Positions 8,054 through 18,070 of a DNA stretch of 64,000 bases are shown in pieces. Within the stretch, counting starts at the first letter, position 1; each line of letters starts with the position of its first letter. Location: positions 744,001 through 808,000 of the forward strand of contig NZ_CP137552.1 of NCBI RefSeq assembly GCF_039691755.1. Direction: 5' to 3'. Source of the DNA: Halomonas sp. Bachu 37 (GTDB taxonomy: Bacteria; Pseudomonadota; Gammaproteobacteria; Pseudomonadales; Halomonadaceae). The translations under genes were made by a program, and so were the position numbers. The notes below the pieces were generated by a model. The model ran no database searches. It saw only the letters and a program-made list of their open reading frames with translations, and was not told where the DNA came from.

Positions 8054-9258
8054 GACGTAGCCTGTAGCGAAGGCTCGCGACGCAACGGGGCCTCGTTGAT
8101 GAACCAGTGCAGCGCGGCGGCGATCACCGAGAGCAGGATGGCTATCTTCCAGACCGTGTCATAATTGCCGGTGATATCGTAGAGAAAGCCCCCCAACCAG
8201 ACGCCCATGAACGAACCCAACTGGTGGAAGAGAAAAACAATGCCGCCCAGCATCGAAAGGTGGCGCACGCCAAAGACCGAGGCGACGATGCCATTGGTCA
8301 AGGGAACCGTGGAAAGCCACAGAAGCCCTATGGCGATACCGAACAGGTAAGCGCTCGCCGGACTCAAGGGAAGGAAGACAAAGGCGGTGATCACCACGCC
8401 GCGAATCAGGTACAACCAGCTCAGCAAGCGCGGTTTCGAGAATCGTCCCCCGAGCCATCCCGCCAGGTAAGTGCCGAAGATATTGAAAAGCCCTACCAGG
8501 GCCAGCACAGTGCTGCCGACCTGGACGGCCAGACCATTGTCGAAGAGATAGCCTGGCAGGTGGACGGCAATGAACACCACCTGAAATCCGCAGACGAAAA
8601 AGCCCAGGCACAGCAGCCAGAAGCCGCGCTCACCGGCGGCTTCGTTCAAGGCATCGCGTAGGCCTAGCTCGCCGGCCTGGCGTGCGGTGGGCGTGTCCTT
8701 GACCATGGCGCCTAGCGGCAGCATCAGGGTGGCCATGCCCCCCATGACCAGCAGCGCCGCCGACCAGCCCAGCCACTCCAGCAGACCCAGGGTGCCGGGC
8801 AGCATGGCAAACTGACCGAACGACCCGGCGGCGCTGACGATACCCATCGCCATGCTGCGCTTTTCCGCAGGCACCGCGCGACCCACGGCCCCCAGGATGA
8901 CCGAGAAAGTGGTGCCCGAAAGACCCAGCCCGATCAATATCCCCGCGCTCAAGGTCATGCCGAGCGCCGAGCTTGAAAAGCCCATCATCAGCAGTCCGAG
9001 AGCGTATAGAGTACCTCCGATGACGATGACGCGGGCCGCGCCGAAGCGGTCTGCCAAGGCACCGGTAAACGGCTGGGTCAGTCCCCAGATCAGGTTCTGC
9101 AGCGCCAGGGCGAAGGCAAATACCCCTCGTCCCCAGCCGAATTCGCTACTCATGGGCTCGAGAAACAGGCCAAAACCATGGCGTAAGCCCATGGCCATGG
9201 AGATGACGAGGCTGCCCAGCACAAGCAGCAAGAGCGAATGGCGACGGAGCGTGGTCAT
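8050..9258 (-). CDS. MFS transporter
   Basis: A 402-residue major facilitator with about twelve hydrophobic segments. The typical loop 2-3 motif appears as GALADRFGAARV. The N-terminal GLRHGFGLFLEPMSSEFGW pattern resembles carriers of the monocarboxylate/oxalate-formate type; this subgroup placement is tentative and the substrate is unknown. The gene is followed by a coupled 42-residue membrane protein and is convergent with ackA. A carboxylate substrate would fit the neighbouring acetate genes but is only inferred. Confidence 0.85.
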   Translation of the reverse strand: MTTLRRHSLLLLVLGSLVISMAMGLRHGFGLFLEPMSSEFGWGRGVFAFALALQNLIWGLTQPFTGALADRFGAARVIVIGGTLYALGLLMMGFSSSALGMTLSAGILIGLGLSGTTFSVILGAVGRAVPAEKRSMAMGIVSAAGSFGQFAMLPGTLGLLEWLGWSAALLVMGGMATLMLPLGAMVKDTPTARQAGELGLRDALNEAAGERGFWLLCLGFFVCGFQVVFIAVHLPGYLFDNGLAVQVGSTVLALVGLFNIFGTYLAGWLGGRFSKPRLLSWLYLIRGVVITAFVFLPLSPASAYLFGIAIGLLWLSTVPLTNGIVASVFGVRHLSMLGGIVFLFHQLGSFMGVWLGGFLYDITGNYDTVWKIAILLSVIAAALHWFINEAPLRREPSLQATS

Positions 9259-9475
9259 TGTTGTTGGCTCGTTGGTTTGTCGGCTAACGAGATGGCACTA
9301 TCGCATGCGCCGCTTTGCTTGTCTTCCCCGACCAGCTGGAATGTCGTTGCATGCAAGGAGATAGGAGCCGCGGCTGAGGCGTCCCATTCCGACACATTGC
9401 TTTCTCATCGGATGGTATCTGGTAGAATTCGCCGCCGTTCTTGCTTCCCTTAACACTTTTACGTTGGACAACTTG

Positions 9476-10825
9476 ATGAATGCAGTCATTCTTGCAGTGT
9501 TGGTGATGGTCGCGCTTTCCCTGGCCCGTGTCTCGGTGGTATTTGCCCTGGTGGCAGGTGCGCTGGTGGGAGGAGTGGCCGGCGGCCTCTCTCTCGAACA
9601 AACCCTGGAAGCATTCAACGACGGGGTAGGTGGGGGTGCCCAGGTCGCGCTGGCGTATGCCACGCTGGGGGCGTTCGCCGTAGCAGTCTCGCGCTCGGGA
9701 CTACCCGACATGCTGGCGCGCAAGTTGATCGCTCTACTGGGGCACGAGGCATCCGCCGCGCACCAGAATCGCGTCAAGATGATTCTGCTGGTGGCCGTGG
9801 TAATGATGGCCATCGCATCGCAAAACGTCATCCCCGTGCATATCGCTTTTATCCCCATTCTGATCCCGCCGCTGCTGAAGGTGATGAACCAGCTCAACCT
9901 GGACCGTCGCGCAATCGCTTGTGCGCTGACTTTCGGCTTGACGGCCCCTTACATGCTGCTGCCGGTGGGGTTTGGCGCGATCTTTCTCAACGATATCCTG
10001 TTGGAAAATCTCAATAGCGCCGGTGAGTCGCTGGGCTTGTCCATTACCCGTGGAATGGTGCCGATGGCGATGCTGATTCCGGTGGGAGGCATGGCTTTGG
10101 GGCTGATCGTGGCGCTTACCTTGAGCTATCGCCGACCACGCACCTATCAGGCCTTGGAAGTTACGGCGGTGGAGTCACCGACTTCCACCGCCACGCCACA
10201 GGCACCGCATCGAATGGGGCTGATCATGTCCGGGGCTGCGATCGTGTCGGCGCTGGGTATCCAACTCTATACCGGCTCGATGATTCTGGGTGGGCTGGTC
10301 GGCCTCGCACTGCTCTCCGTGGGCGGTATCTTCAAGTGGCGAGAAGCCGACGATCTCTTTACCAGCGGCATGCGCATGATGGCGCTGATCGGCTTCATCA
10401 TGATTTCCGCGGCGGGATTTGCGGAGGTGATGAAAGCCACAGGCGAGATCGATGCTCTCGTAGGCAATGCCTTCGCGCTATTCGGTGACAACCGTGGTTT
10501 GGCGGCCCTGGTCATGCTGCTGGTAGGGCTATTCATTACCCTGGGTATCGGGTCGTCGTTCTCGACCATTCCCATCATCGCAGCCATCTTCGTGCCGTTG
10601 GCCGTGCAGTTCGGCTTCTCGCCGATGGCGACCGTGGCGCTGGTGGGCACTGCGGCCGCCTTGGGCGATGCCGGCTCGCCCGCATCCGACTCGACCCTGG
10701 GGCCGACCTCGGGATTGAATGTCGACCGCCAGCATGACCACATCTGGGATAGCGTGGTACCGACCTTTCTGCACTATAACCTGCCCTTGATCGGCTTCGG
10801 CTGGCTTGCGGCAATGACGCTCTAA
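9476..10825 (+). CDS. Na+/H+ antiporter-family (NhaC-like) carrier
   Basis: An integral membrane protein of about 449 residues with roughly eleven or twelve hydrophobic segments. A conserved stretch near the C-terminus reads GDAGSPASDSTLGPTSGLN, characteristic of the antiporter family that also includes YuiF-like amino acid carriers. The ATG at 9476 is preferred; a TTG four codons earlier is in frame but has no better ribosome site. It could exchange Na+ for H+ or carry an amino acid, and sequence alone does not decide. It stands alone, convergent with trmJ. Confidence 0.82.
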   Translation: MNAVILAVLVMVALSLARVSVVFALVAGALVGGVAGGLSLEQTLEAFNDGVGGGAQVALAYATLGAFAVAVSRSGLPDMLARKLIALLGHEASAAHQNRVKMILLVAVVMMAIASQNVIPVHIAFIPILIPPLLKVMNQLNLDRRAIACALTFGLTAPYMLLPVGFGAIFLNDILLENLNSAGESLGLSITRGMVPMAMLIPVGGMALGLIVALTLSYRRPRTYQALEVTAVESPTSTATPQAPHRMGLIMSGAAIVSALGIQLYTGSMILGGLVGLALLSVGGIFKWREADDLFTSGMRMMALIGFIMISAAGFAEVMKATGEIDALVGNAFALFGDNRGLAALVMLLVGLFITLGIGSSFSTIPIIAAIFVPLAVQFGFSPMATVALVGTAAALGDAGSPASDSTLGPTSGLNVDRQHDHIWDSVVPTFLHYNLPLIGFGWLAAMTL

Positions 10826-10843
10826 AACACCGTTTGACTGCGG

Positions 10844-11572
10844 TCAGGACTGCTTGGGTTCTACCGCACTCAACAGACCGCGCAGCAACGAGAGCTCCTT
10901 GCGGCTGGGCTCGGCCCGGGCAAACAGGGCCTGGAGCTGCTGCTCGGTACGGGCATGCGGTTGGGTAAGAAAGCCGCTCTGCTGCATTACCCGGGAAAGG
11001 TGCGCCTGGAAATGCTCGAGCTGCTCGCGGGTGGGCGGGGTGTCTTCCTGGCGTTGCTGATAGACAAAGCCGCTATCCTGGCGTTGGCGCCAGGCGCGGT
11101 GGGTTTCGTAGGCCAGAATCTGCACGGCCTGGGACAGGTTGAGAATGCCGTACTCGGGATCGGCGGGTATGCTGACTTGGTGGCTGCAATGGCGGATCTC
11201 GTCATTGGTCAGGCCCGAGCGCTCCCGGCCAAACACTAGGGCCACCGGTCCGGTGGCGGCATTGGTCACCAGGGAGCGTGCCATCTCATCGGGTTCTTCA
11301 TAATGGGGTAGCGGCATGGCTCGCAAACGCGCACTGGCGCCGACTACCTGAACGCAATCCTTTACCGCCTCATCCAGTGAACTTGTCACTCTGGCCTGTT
11401 CGACCAGGTCACTGGCTCCCGCCGCCAGCCGGGTGGCTTCGGCGTCGGGGAAACTGCGCGGGTTGACGAGAACGAGATCCCGTAGCCCCATGGTTTTCAT
11501 GGCGCGCGCCGAGGCGCCGATGTTGCCGGGGTGAAAGGTCTGCACGAGAACGATACGAATGCGGTCAAGCAT
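10844..11572 (-). CDS. trmJ: tRNA (Cm32/Um32) 2'-O-methyltransferase
   Basis: A SPOUT-class methyltransferase acting on position 32 of tRNAs. The N-terminus reads MLDRIRIVLVQTFHPGNIG, matching TrmJ. The start is therefore set at the second Met, four codons inside the longest frame. The trefoil-knot SAM site is seen in LVFGRERSGLTNDEI and, about 20 residues later, ILNLSQAVQILAYE. The C-terminal helices are of normal length, about 242 residues in all. It is convergent with the antiporter gene. It is separated from groL by the groL terminator. Confidence 0.92.
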   Translation of the reverse strand: MLDRIRIVLVQTFHPGNIGASARAMKTMGLRDLVLVNPRSFPDAEATRLAAGASDLVEQARVTSSLDEAVKDCVQVVGASARLRAMPLPHYEEPDEMARSLVTNAATGPVALVFGRERSGLTNDEIRHCSHQVSIPADPEYGILNLSQAVQILAYETHRAWRQRQDSGFVYQQRQEDTPPTREQLEHFQAHLSRVMQQSGFLTQPHARTEQQLQALFARAEPSRKELSLLRGLLSAVEPKQS

Positions 11573-11626
11573 GAGAGGCGCCATGGCAAAAACCGCGATA
11601 CTACCAAATTTGCTCGACGTATGGCG

Positions 11627-11659
11627 TACAAAAACAAGCCCCGCACGATGGCGGGGCTT
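11627..11659 (-). terminator. Intrinsic terminator of groSL
   Basis: On the minus strand a nine-pair stem (AAGCCCCGC with GCGGGGCTT, six-base loop) is followed by TGTTTTTG. It lies about 55 bases after the groL stop and before trmJ, so it should end the chaperonin transcript. Confidence 0.85.
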
Positions 11660-11712
11660 GTAACACGCTTGGCTCTACACGAGCCGCTGAGTGAAGAGGG
11701 CTCAGGCAGGCA

Positions 11713-13392
<1,680 letters not shown>

Positions 13393-13409
13393 TTAAGTGG
13401 AGGCGATGA

Positions 13410-13703
13410 TCAGCCTTCAACCACAGCAAGAATGTCGGATTCGCTCATGATCAGAACTTCTTCACCGTCGATCTTCTGCTTCTCGACGCCGAAGCCATCC
13501 TTGAAAATCACGTTGTCGCCGGGCTTGACGTCCAGCGGACGCACATCACCGCTTTCCAGAATCCGGCCATTACCGACGGCGAGTACTTCACCGCGAGTGG
13601 GCTTTTCCTGCGCATTGCCCGGAAGCACGATGCCGCCAGCGGTTTTCTGCTCTTCTTCCACGCGACGGATAACGACGCGATCGTGCAAAGGACGGATATT
13701 CAT
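13410..13703 (-). CDS. groS: Co-chaperonin GroES
   Basis: A 97-residue lid protein starting [18 protein letters not shown]. The ATG at 13703 is chosen because AGGAGA lies eight bases upstream and it matches the family N-terminus; an in-frame ATG eleven codons earlier would add unrelated residues. The mobile loop is the [16 protein letters not shown] region near residues 20-35. It is the first gene of the groSL operon, with a long leader of about 165 bases. Confidence 0.97.
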   Translation of the reverse strand: MNIRPLHDRVVIRRVEEEQKTAGGIVLPGNAQEKPTRGEVLAVGNGRILESGDVRPLDVKPGDNVIFKDGFGVEKQKIDGEEVLIMSESDILAVVEG

Positions 13704-13760
13704 GCTCACGTTCTCCTGAGTATCGTCAAGGCCCAATAGAAGGGCGGTTAGCTAATGACA

Positions 13761-13857
13761 TTCCCGAAGGACAATCCTGTCGGGAAGCAAAGATGCCAGG
13801 CATCTTTTTTGTAAATGGTGACACGGACTTGCGTAATTCACGGCTAGCTGTGTCACC
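13761..13857 (-). promoter_or_regulatory. Structured 5' leader of groSL
   Basis: Between the heat-shock promoter and groS lie three inverted repeats. GGTGACAC (13817-13824) pairs with GTGTCACC (13850-13857). AGATGC/GCATCT (13791-13805) also reads as a terminator-like hairpin with a T-run on the plus strand. TTCCCGA/TCGGGAA (13761-13786) has an inner AGGA/TCCT. No CIRCE element (HrcA operator) is present. The role is unknown. Confidence 0.55.
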
Positions 13858-13876
13858 GGATCTTTGTGCTGCCAGA

Positions 13877-13909
13877 AAAGTGGGGGCTGCTAATGGCCTT
13901 TCAAGGGGC
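13877..13909 (-). promoter_or_regulatory. groS: Sigma-32 heat-shock promoter of groSL
   Basis: On the minus strand CCCCTTGAAA (-35 side, 13899-13908) is followed 13 bases later by CCCCCACTTT (-10 side, 13877-13886). This closely matches the RpoH consensus CTTGAAA-N11-16-CCCCATNT. It overlaps the region just downstream of fxsA and places the start of transcription near 13868. Confidence 0.85.
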
Positions 13910-13955
13910 CGGGATAAAAAAAATCCTATTTTTCATCGGATCAGCGGCAAAATGA

Positions 13956-14492
13956 TCAGCGGCGGCGAGACGGCTCGTCGCGGCTGATGAAGTCCCCTTC
14001 CAGCGGTGTGCCGTCTTGTGCATCGCTTGATTCCTGTTGCTGCCGTGAGCTGCTGGAGGCTCGGCTGCGATTACGGCTTGATTGCCAGTCGTCATCGGCG
14101 GTTTGCTCTTGTCCGGGCGGGGGTTGCCGAGAAGGAGCAGAGGCACGTAACCCCAGCCAAGTGAGTACCTTGACCATCATCTTGCGAGCATTGGGAATCA
14201 GACAGGCAAAGCCCAGGGCATCGGACAGGAATCCCGGTGCCAACAGCAAAGCCCCGCCGAAGATAAGAGCTGCGCCAGTCAAGAGCTCGCCAGAAGGAAG
14301 CTCACCGTTGGCCATGCGCTGGCGGGCGCGGGCCAAGGTGGCCACTCCCTCTCGGCGTATCAGGTGAAGACCCGCTACACCCGTGAGTAGTACCAGTAAA
14401 AGGGTGATCCAGAGGCCGATCTGGCTCCCAACCGAAAACAGCACGACGAAATCGAGTAGGGTAAATAGAGAGATGAACAATAGTATAGGCAT
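13956..14492 (-). CDS. fxsA: FxsA family membrane protein
   Basis: A cytoplasmic-membrane protein of about 178 residues. It starts at MPILLFISLFTLLDF; the longer upstream frame is rejected because a GGAG site and the family N-terminus both fit the ATG at 14492. Three or four hydrophobic segments span residues 1-110, with the family stretch LAPGFLSDALGFACLIP near residue 85. A polar Ser/Arg/Gln-rich tail follows. In E. coli, FxsA overproduction relieves F-plasmid exclusion of phage T7 and the gene lies close to groSL, as it does here. Its normal role is not known. Confidence 0.9.
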   Translation of the reverse strand: MPILLFISLFTLLDFVVLFSVGSQIGLWITLLLVLLTGVAGLHLIRREGVATLARARQRMANGELPSGELLTGAALIFGGALLLAPGFLSDALGFACLIPNARKMMVKVLTWLGLRASAPSRQPPPGQEQTADDDWQSSRNRSRASSSSRQQQESSDAQDGTPLEGDFISRDEPSRRR

Positions 14493-14636
14493 GGGGACTC
14501 CATCGCTGGCTTCGTTGTAATGTGGTGGCGGACGGCAAAAAAACAAGGACCAAAGAGAAGCTCGAATTTCCCTTGCGGCTAGTCTATGCTGCAATGCACA
14601 ATGATGTGTAAAACAATACCGATACAGGAAAGCGAC

Positions 14637-15398
14637 ATGGAATTGACGAACAAGGTTATAGCGATTACCGGGGGCGCTCGCGGATTGGGTTTCGCCATGG
14701 CGGAGCGTTTGGGAGGGCAAGGGGCGCGCTTGGCATTGCTGGACATGAGTGGCGAGCAGCTTGATCAGGCCGTCTCCCAACTCCATGACAGTGGTATCGA
14801 AGCCCAAGCCTTCATCGTCAACGTGGCAGATGAAGCTTCTGTCAAACAAGGTTTCGATGATATCGCCAGCCGTATGGGGCCTATCAGCGGCTTGGTCAAC
14901 AATGCCGGGATTACACGCGATGCGTTATTGGTGAAAGCCAAGGAGGGTGAAGTTGCCCAGCGCATGAGCCTCAAGGAGTGGCAGGAGGTGATGGATGTCA
15001 ACCTGACCGGCGTCTTTCTCTGCGGCAGGGAAGGGGCCACGCAGATGATCGAAGCAAAACAGGAAGGAGTCATCGTCAATATTTCCAGTATATCCCGCGC
15101 TGGAAACATGGGGCAGAGCAATTACTCGGCGGCCAAGGCAGGCATAGCGGCCTTGACCGTCACCTGGGCCAGGGAGCTGGCGCGCCACGGGATTCGTACA
15201 GGGACCGTGGCGCCGGGTTTTATCGCAACAGAAATGACCTCGGCGATGCGTCCGGACATGCTGGAGCGAATTGCATCGAATGTGCCACTCAAACGACTCG
15301 GCGAACCCGATAATATCGCCCAGGCAGTGGCTTTCATCTTTGCCAACGACTATTTTACCGGTCGCACCATCGAGTGCGATGGTGGCCTGAGGCTGTAA
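14637..15398 (+). CDS. SDR-family oxidoreductase (FabG-like)
   Basis: A 253-residue short-chain dehydrogenase/reductase. It shows the nucleotide-binding TGGARGLG near residue 10, NNAG near 90, and the catalytic pair in YSAAKAG near 162, with a preceding Ser in SSIS. The ATG at 14637 follows AGGAA by six bases. The sequence fits 3-oxoacyl-ACP reductase or acetoacetyl-CoA reductase, and sequence alone does not separate them. It is a lone gene, divergent from fxsA. An atypical short insertion, [11 protein letters not shown], lies near residue 100. Confidence 0.85.
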   Translation: MELTNKVIAITGGARGLGFAMAERLGGQGARLALLDMSGEQLDQAVSQLHDSGIEAQAFIVNVADEASVKQGFDDIASRMGPISGLVNNAGITRDALLVKAKEGEVAQRMSLKEWQEVMDVNLTGVFLCGREGATQMIEAKQEGVIVNISSISRAGNMGQSNYSAAKAGIAALTVTWARELARHGIRTGTVAPGFIATEMTSAMRPDMLERIASNVPLKRLGEPDNIAQAVAFIFANDYFTGRTIECDGGLRL

Positions 15399-15413
15399 GT
15401 CTCTTTACTGCTA

Positions 15414-15451
15414 GGCTCTTGAAAAGCTCTTAAAAACAAGCCTCTCAAAAG
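15414..15451. repeat. Three imperfect 12-14 bp tandem repeats
   Basis: GGCTCTTGAAAA, GCTCTTAAAAAC and AAGCCTCTCAAAAG follow each other between the SDR gene and the convergent outer-membrane-type gene. The last copy overlaps that gene's 3' end by a few bases. The copies are diverged. Confidence 0.45.
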
Positions 15452-16425
15452 AAATCGCGGTTGAGGTCGCGATGGAAATACATTTCCAGACGTAAAGTCA
15501 TTCCCCAGCGAGGGTCGTAATCGGACTCTCGCGGGAAATGCAGTTCCGGTACGATATCGGCGAAAAGTATATTTTTGTGCAGGTCGCGGCGGTAGCGAGT
15601 CTGCAGATAATAGTCGGTCATGCGCGGATTGGAGACACTCTCGCCAAGGGCGATAGCGGAGTAGCGAATGGCACTGCGTTTATTGAGACGATGGTTAAGT
15701 TCGACAATTTCCCGATATTCCAGGGTATCTTCCTCTTCGCGCCATTGGATATGGGTCAAGAAACGCAAATGCCGCCCTTGACTCAATGGGCGGCCCAGGT
15801 CCCAGCGGGTACGGGCCGAATAACCTTCGTTATTGAACCAGGACAGGCGATTATGCGACTCGAGTTGCCACGGGCTTTTGCCGAGGCTCCATAATCGCTC
15901 GCTGGTAAAGCGCACGTAGGGGTCCAGTGGCAGCCGCAAGCGTATTCCGGCGCCAAAGCGGTTGCTCCAGTTTTCCCGTTTATCGCGGCTTTCAAGCCAG
16001 TCTAACCCGGCGATGGAAGTACGGTTATCTCTTTGGTCATTGGCCAGGCGCCCTGAGCCCTGTTCCGCCAGGGTACCTTGAGACTCTTCCGGGTCGCTTT
16101 CGATAATAAGCCGAAGCCGCTCCTCCGCTGTCGGCATGTCGAGACGGTAGCGTAGGTTGAGATCGGTACTGACGCCGTCTCCTTCCATCCAGTCGATTTC
16201 CGGGCCGATGCGCAGGTAAGATTCATTCTCGACACTCAAGTGCTTCTCGGTGCCAAAGAAACCGTCAATACTTCGCGATGTGGTGTCCACCCAATTTGTC
16301 ACCCGCTCATGAAGCGGGGTGATTTCCTCTTCAGCCCAGACGGGTAGATCGGTATCCTCGGTGGCTTGAGCCGGCGCTATCGTTCCTGCCAGGCTCACCA
16401 GCAATAAGCAAAGGGTCTTCTTCAT
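15445..16425 (-). CDS. Predicted outer-membrane beta-barrel protein, unknown
   Basis: A 326-residue exported protein. The signal peptide is MKKTLCLLLVSLAG then a cut after AQA. After about 70 polar residues the sequence becomes alternating short strands rich in aromatic and Arg residues (LRYRLDMP, RTRWDLGRPL, YYLQTRYRRDL). It ends in a terminal Phe, as many outer-membrane barrels do. I do not recognise a named family. It is encoded 36 bases downstream of another unknown gene on the same strand. A barrel in the outer membrane is the best reading, with no functional claim. Confidence 0.65.
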   Translation of the reverse strand: MKKTLCLLLVSLAGTIAPAQATEDTDLPVWAEEEITPLHERVTNWVDTTSRSIDGFFGTEKHLSVENESYLRIGPEIDWMEGDGVSTDLNLRYRLDMPTAEERLRLIIESDPEESQGTLAEQGSGRLANDQRDNRTSIAGLDWLESRDKRENWSNRFGAGIRLRLPLDPYVRFTSERLWSLGKSPWQLESHNRLSWFNNEGYSARTRWDLGRPLSQGRHLRFLTHIQWREEEDTLEYREIVELNHRLNKRSAIRYSAIALGESVSNPRMTDYYLQTRYRRDLHKNILFADIVPELHFPRESDYDPRWGMTLRLEMYFHRDLNRDFF

Positions 16426-16461
16426 CCAGGGTTCCTGACGCGATAATGGGTCAAATTCTGT

Positions 16462-17091
16462 TTAATAAGCTTTCTTTTCTTCAATTTCTTCTACCCAGCG
16501 CTTGACCCGCTTTCGTTGTCTGCGGCTGTTGAGGCGAGCGGTATCGAGCGTTGCAGGTACCAATTGCCTGGCCGGTGCTTCCTGCATGTTGATCTTGAAG
16601 GTTCGTGTCGCGCCGATTGGGGCATCTTCCGAACCATATATGGCGATAACCCGCATTTCCAGTGATACGGTTGTGTCGGGTTCCTCCAGAAGACGTTTAT
16701 CCAATTGCCAGCGGCGCTGTATCTGAATCAGGATATCGGCGAAAGATTGCGCGTGGAGATAACCGCCGGAAGGGAGAGGACCTTGATGGGTGGCATAGTA
16801 TTTTTCATCGCCATCGGATTTCTGGTATTCCGTCAGCTCGAGAGAGTAGCGTTGTTCGCCAATATGCAGGATCGCCACCAGGTATTGTACGTAAATCGCT
16901 TCATTGCTCATGTTGCTGAGAAGGCACATGGCATTTAGCCCAATACCTTCCCCGCGGTTGAGAATAATGCGAGGGCGACGCTGTCGGGCATAACCGTTAT
17001 AAAGCAACTGCGCATAAAAAAACCACACACCCAATGTCAGAATACCAGAAATGGCGTTTATACCGCTGGCATGTTCGGTAATCCAGTCCAT
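16462..17091 (-). CDS. Single-span membrane-anchored protein, unknown
   Basis: A 209-residue protein with one hydrophobic N-terminal segment (about residues 12-32, SGILTLGVWFFYAQLLY). A basic patch (YARQRRPR) follows, placing the rest on the cytoplasmic side by the positive-inside rule. The remainder is predicted strand-rich, and the tail is strongly basic (RRQRKRVKRW). I do not recognise a family. It lies upstream of the beta-barrel gene on the same strand. A 14-base palindrome lies 15-28 bases before its ATG. Confidence 0.65.
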   Translation of the reverse strand: MDWITEHASGINAISGILTLGVWFFYAQLLYNGYARQRRPRIILNRGEGIGLNAMCLLSNMSNEAIYVQYLVAILHIGEQRYSLELTEYQKSDGDEKYYATHQGPLPSGGYLHAQSFADILIQIQRRWQLDKRLLEEPDTTVSLEMRVIAIYGSEDAPIGATRTFKINMQEAPARQLVPATLDTARLNSRRQRKRVKRWVEEIEEKKAY

Positions 17092-17105
17092 ATCAAGCCC
17101 TGCTC

Positions 17106-17119
17106 TATTGGCGCCAATA
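17106..17119. promoter_or_regulatory. 14-bp palindrome TATTGGCGCCAATA
   Basis: A perfect inverted repeat just upstream of the membrane-anchored unknown gene. Its core TTGGCGCCAA occurs once more in this window, 38 bases before accB. It could be an operator; no regulator is recognised. Confidence 0.4.
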
Positions 17120-17344
17120 CATCATGATATCAAGGTGCAAAAGCAGAATCGAAGGGTAGGAGTGCCGCCGGCTGTTGCTGCGGATCGAAGTGGACAGCTC
17201 GTCAAGGCTTGATAGGGCGGTAACAAGATCTCTTGCACCCTGTTCAACCCAGTATAATCCGCTCAACAACGTGCTCTATCATGTTCTATGCACTGTGAGA
17301 GCGGATAATGCTGGAAATACGAAGGGAGATATAGCAAGTGATCG

Positions 17345-17548
17345 CTATTCTGCGGTTTCTCGATCCGCCAGAGCTGCCGCCACGGCTTCTTCCCATTGCC
17401 CCTCGGTAAGCTCCCAGTGTTCCATTTCAGCTTGGTCGGCAGGACCTTCAGCTGCATCACGAAGCTGATCCACAGAGCTATTTTCAAAGCAGTGCTTGGC
17501 GAAGGCCTTGGTTTGGCCATCTTTCAACTGATCGATCATGATCATCAT
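17345..17548 (-). CDS. Small acidic cytosolic protein, unknown
   Basis: About 67 residues beginning MMIMIDQLKDGQTKAFAKH. The start is taken at the ATG pair 17543-17548, which follows AGGAA closely; the longer frame upstream has no support. The second half is acidic, with a DQAEMEHWELTEGQWEEAV stretch. There is no signal peptide or membrane segment. I do not recognise the family. The 253 bases between this gene and the unknown membrane-anchored gene hold only the palindrome described separately. Confidence 0.55.
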   Translation of the reverse strand: MMIMIDQLKDGQTKAFAKHCFENSSVDQLRDAAEGPADQAEMEHWELTEGQWEEAVAAALADRETAE

Positions 17549-17707
17549 GAATTCCTTTTCGGTAAATGAATGGTAGGGATTGTAAGTGTAGCGACTGGGG
17601 AAAGTCTTGCTTCCATTTATTGTGCATGGTGCCAGAAAACTGCCGGGCAAGAGTGTTTCTGAGAGAGTTTCTCATGCACATCGAGCAATGGCAGAGTACG
17701 GGCATAA

Positions 17708-17758
17708 GAGAAATAGATAGTAATGAGAGATAGATAGTAAAGAGAGACAGATAGAAAG
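17708..17758. repeat. Three 17-bp tandem repeats
   Basis: GAGAAATAGATAGTAAT, GAGAGATAGATAGTAAA and GAGAGACAGATAGAAAG are exactly 17 bases each and contiguous. They lie in the roughly 290-base gene-free stretch (17549-17842) between the small acidic protein and tRNA-Leu. I see nothing else identifiable in that stretch. Confidence 0.85.
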
Positions 17759-17842
17759 GGACGCTGGCTCGAGCATAACTCAGTCAGCAGCAATAGGAAA
17801 ACCAGAGGAGATGAAGCAGAAAGTTAAAGCTAGAAAATCAAA

Positions 17843-17927
17843 TGGTGCGGATGAGAGGACTTGAACCTCCACGCCTTACGGCACTAGAACCTAAATCTAG
17901 CGTGTCTACCAATTCCACCACATCCGC
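17843..17927 (-). tRNA. tRNA-Leu(UAG)
   Basis: An 85-base class II tRNA read on the minus strand. The acceptor arm GCGGATG pairs with CATCCGC, and CCA is encoded. The D-arm contains AATTGGTAGAC. The anticodon loop TTTAGGT gives anticodon UAG. The long variable arm is built from TGCCGTAAGGCGT. The T-arm contains GGTTCAAGTCC. It closely resembles E. coli leuW. It stands alone, upstream and opposite to comF. Confidence 0.96.
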
Positions 17928-18070
17928 AGAACCGAGCCGAATTCTACACTTTTCTTGCTGAAAGTCAATCTTCAAGCCGAATGCAGGAATCGACATGGCG
18001 CTGCTTGACTGTCTGCCGTAGATTGAATCGGACTGCAGTCGCAAAAGATATAGCTTGAGGGAACTACGCG

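Noticed and set aside
13791..13810. AGATGC-CAG-GCATCT-TTTTT as a terminator on the plus strand
   Set aside because: No plus-strand gene ends upstream of it. It is better treated as part of the groSL leader structure, although it could stop antisense transcription.
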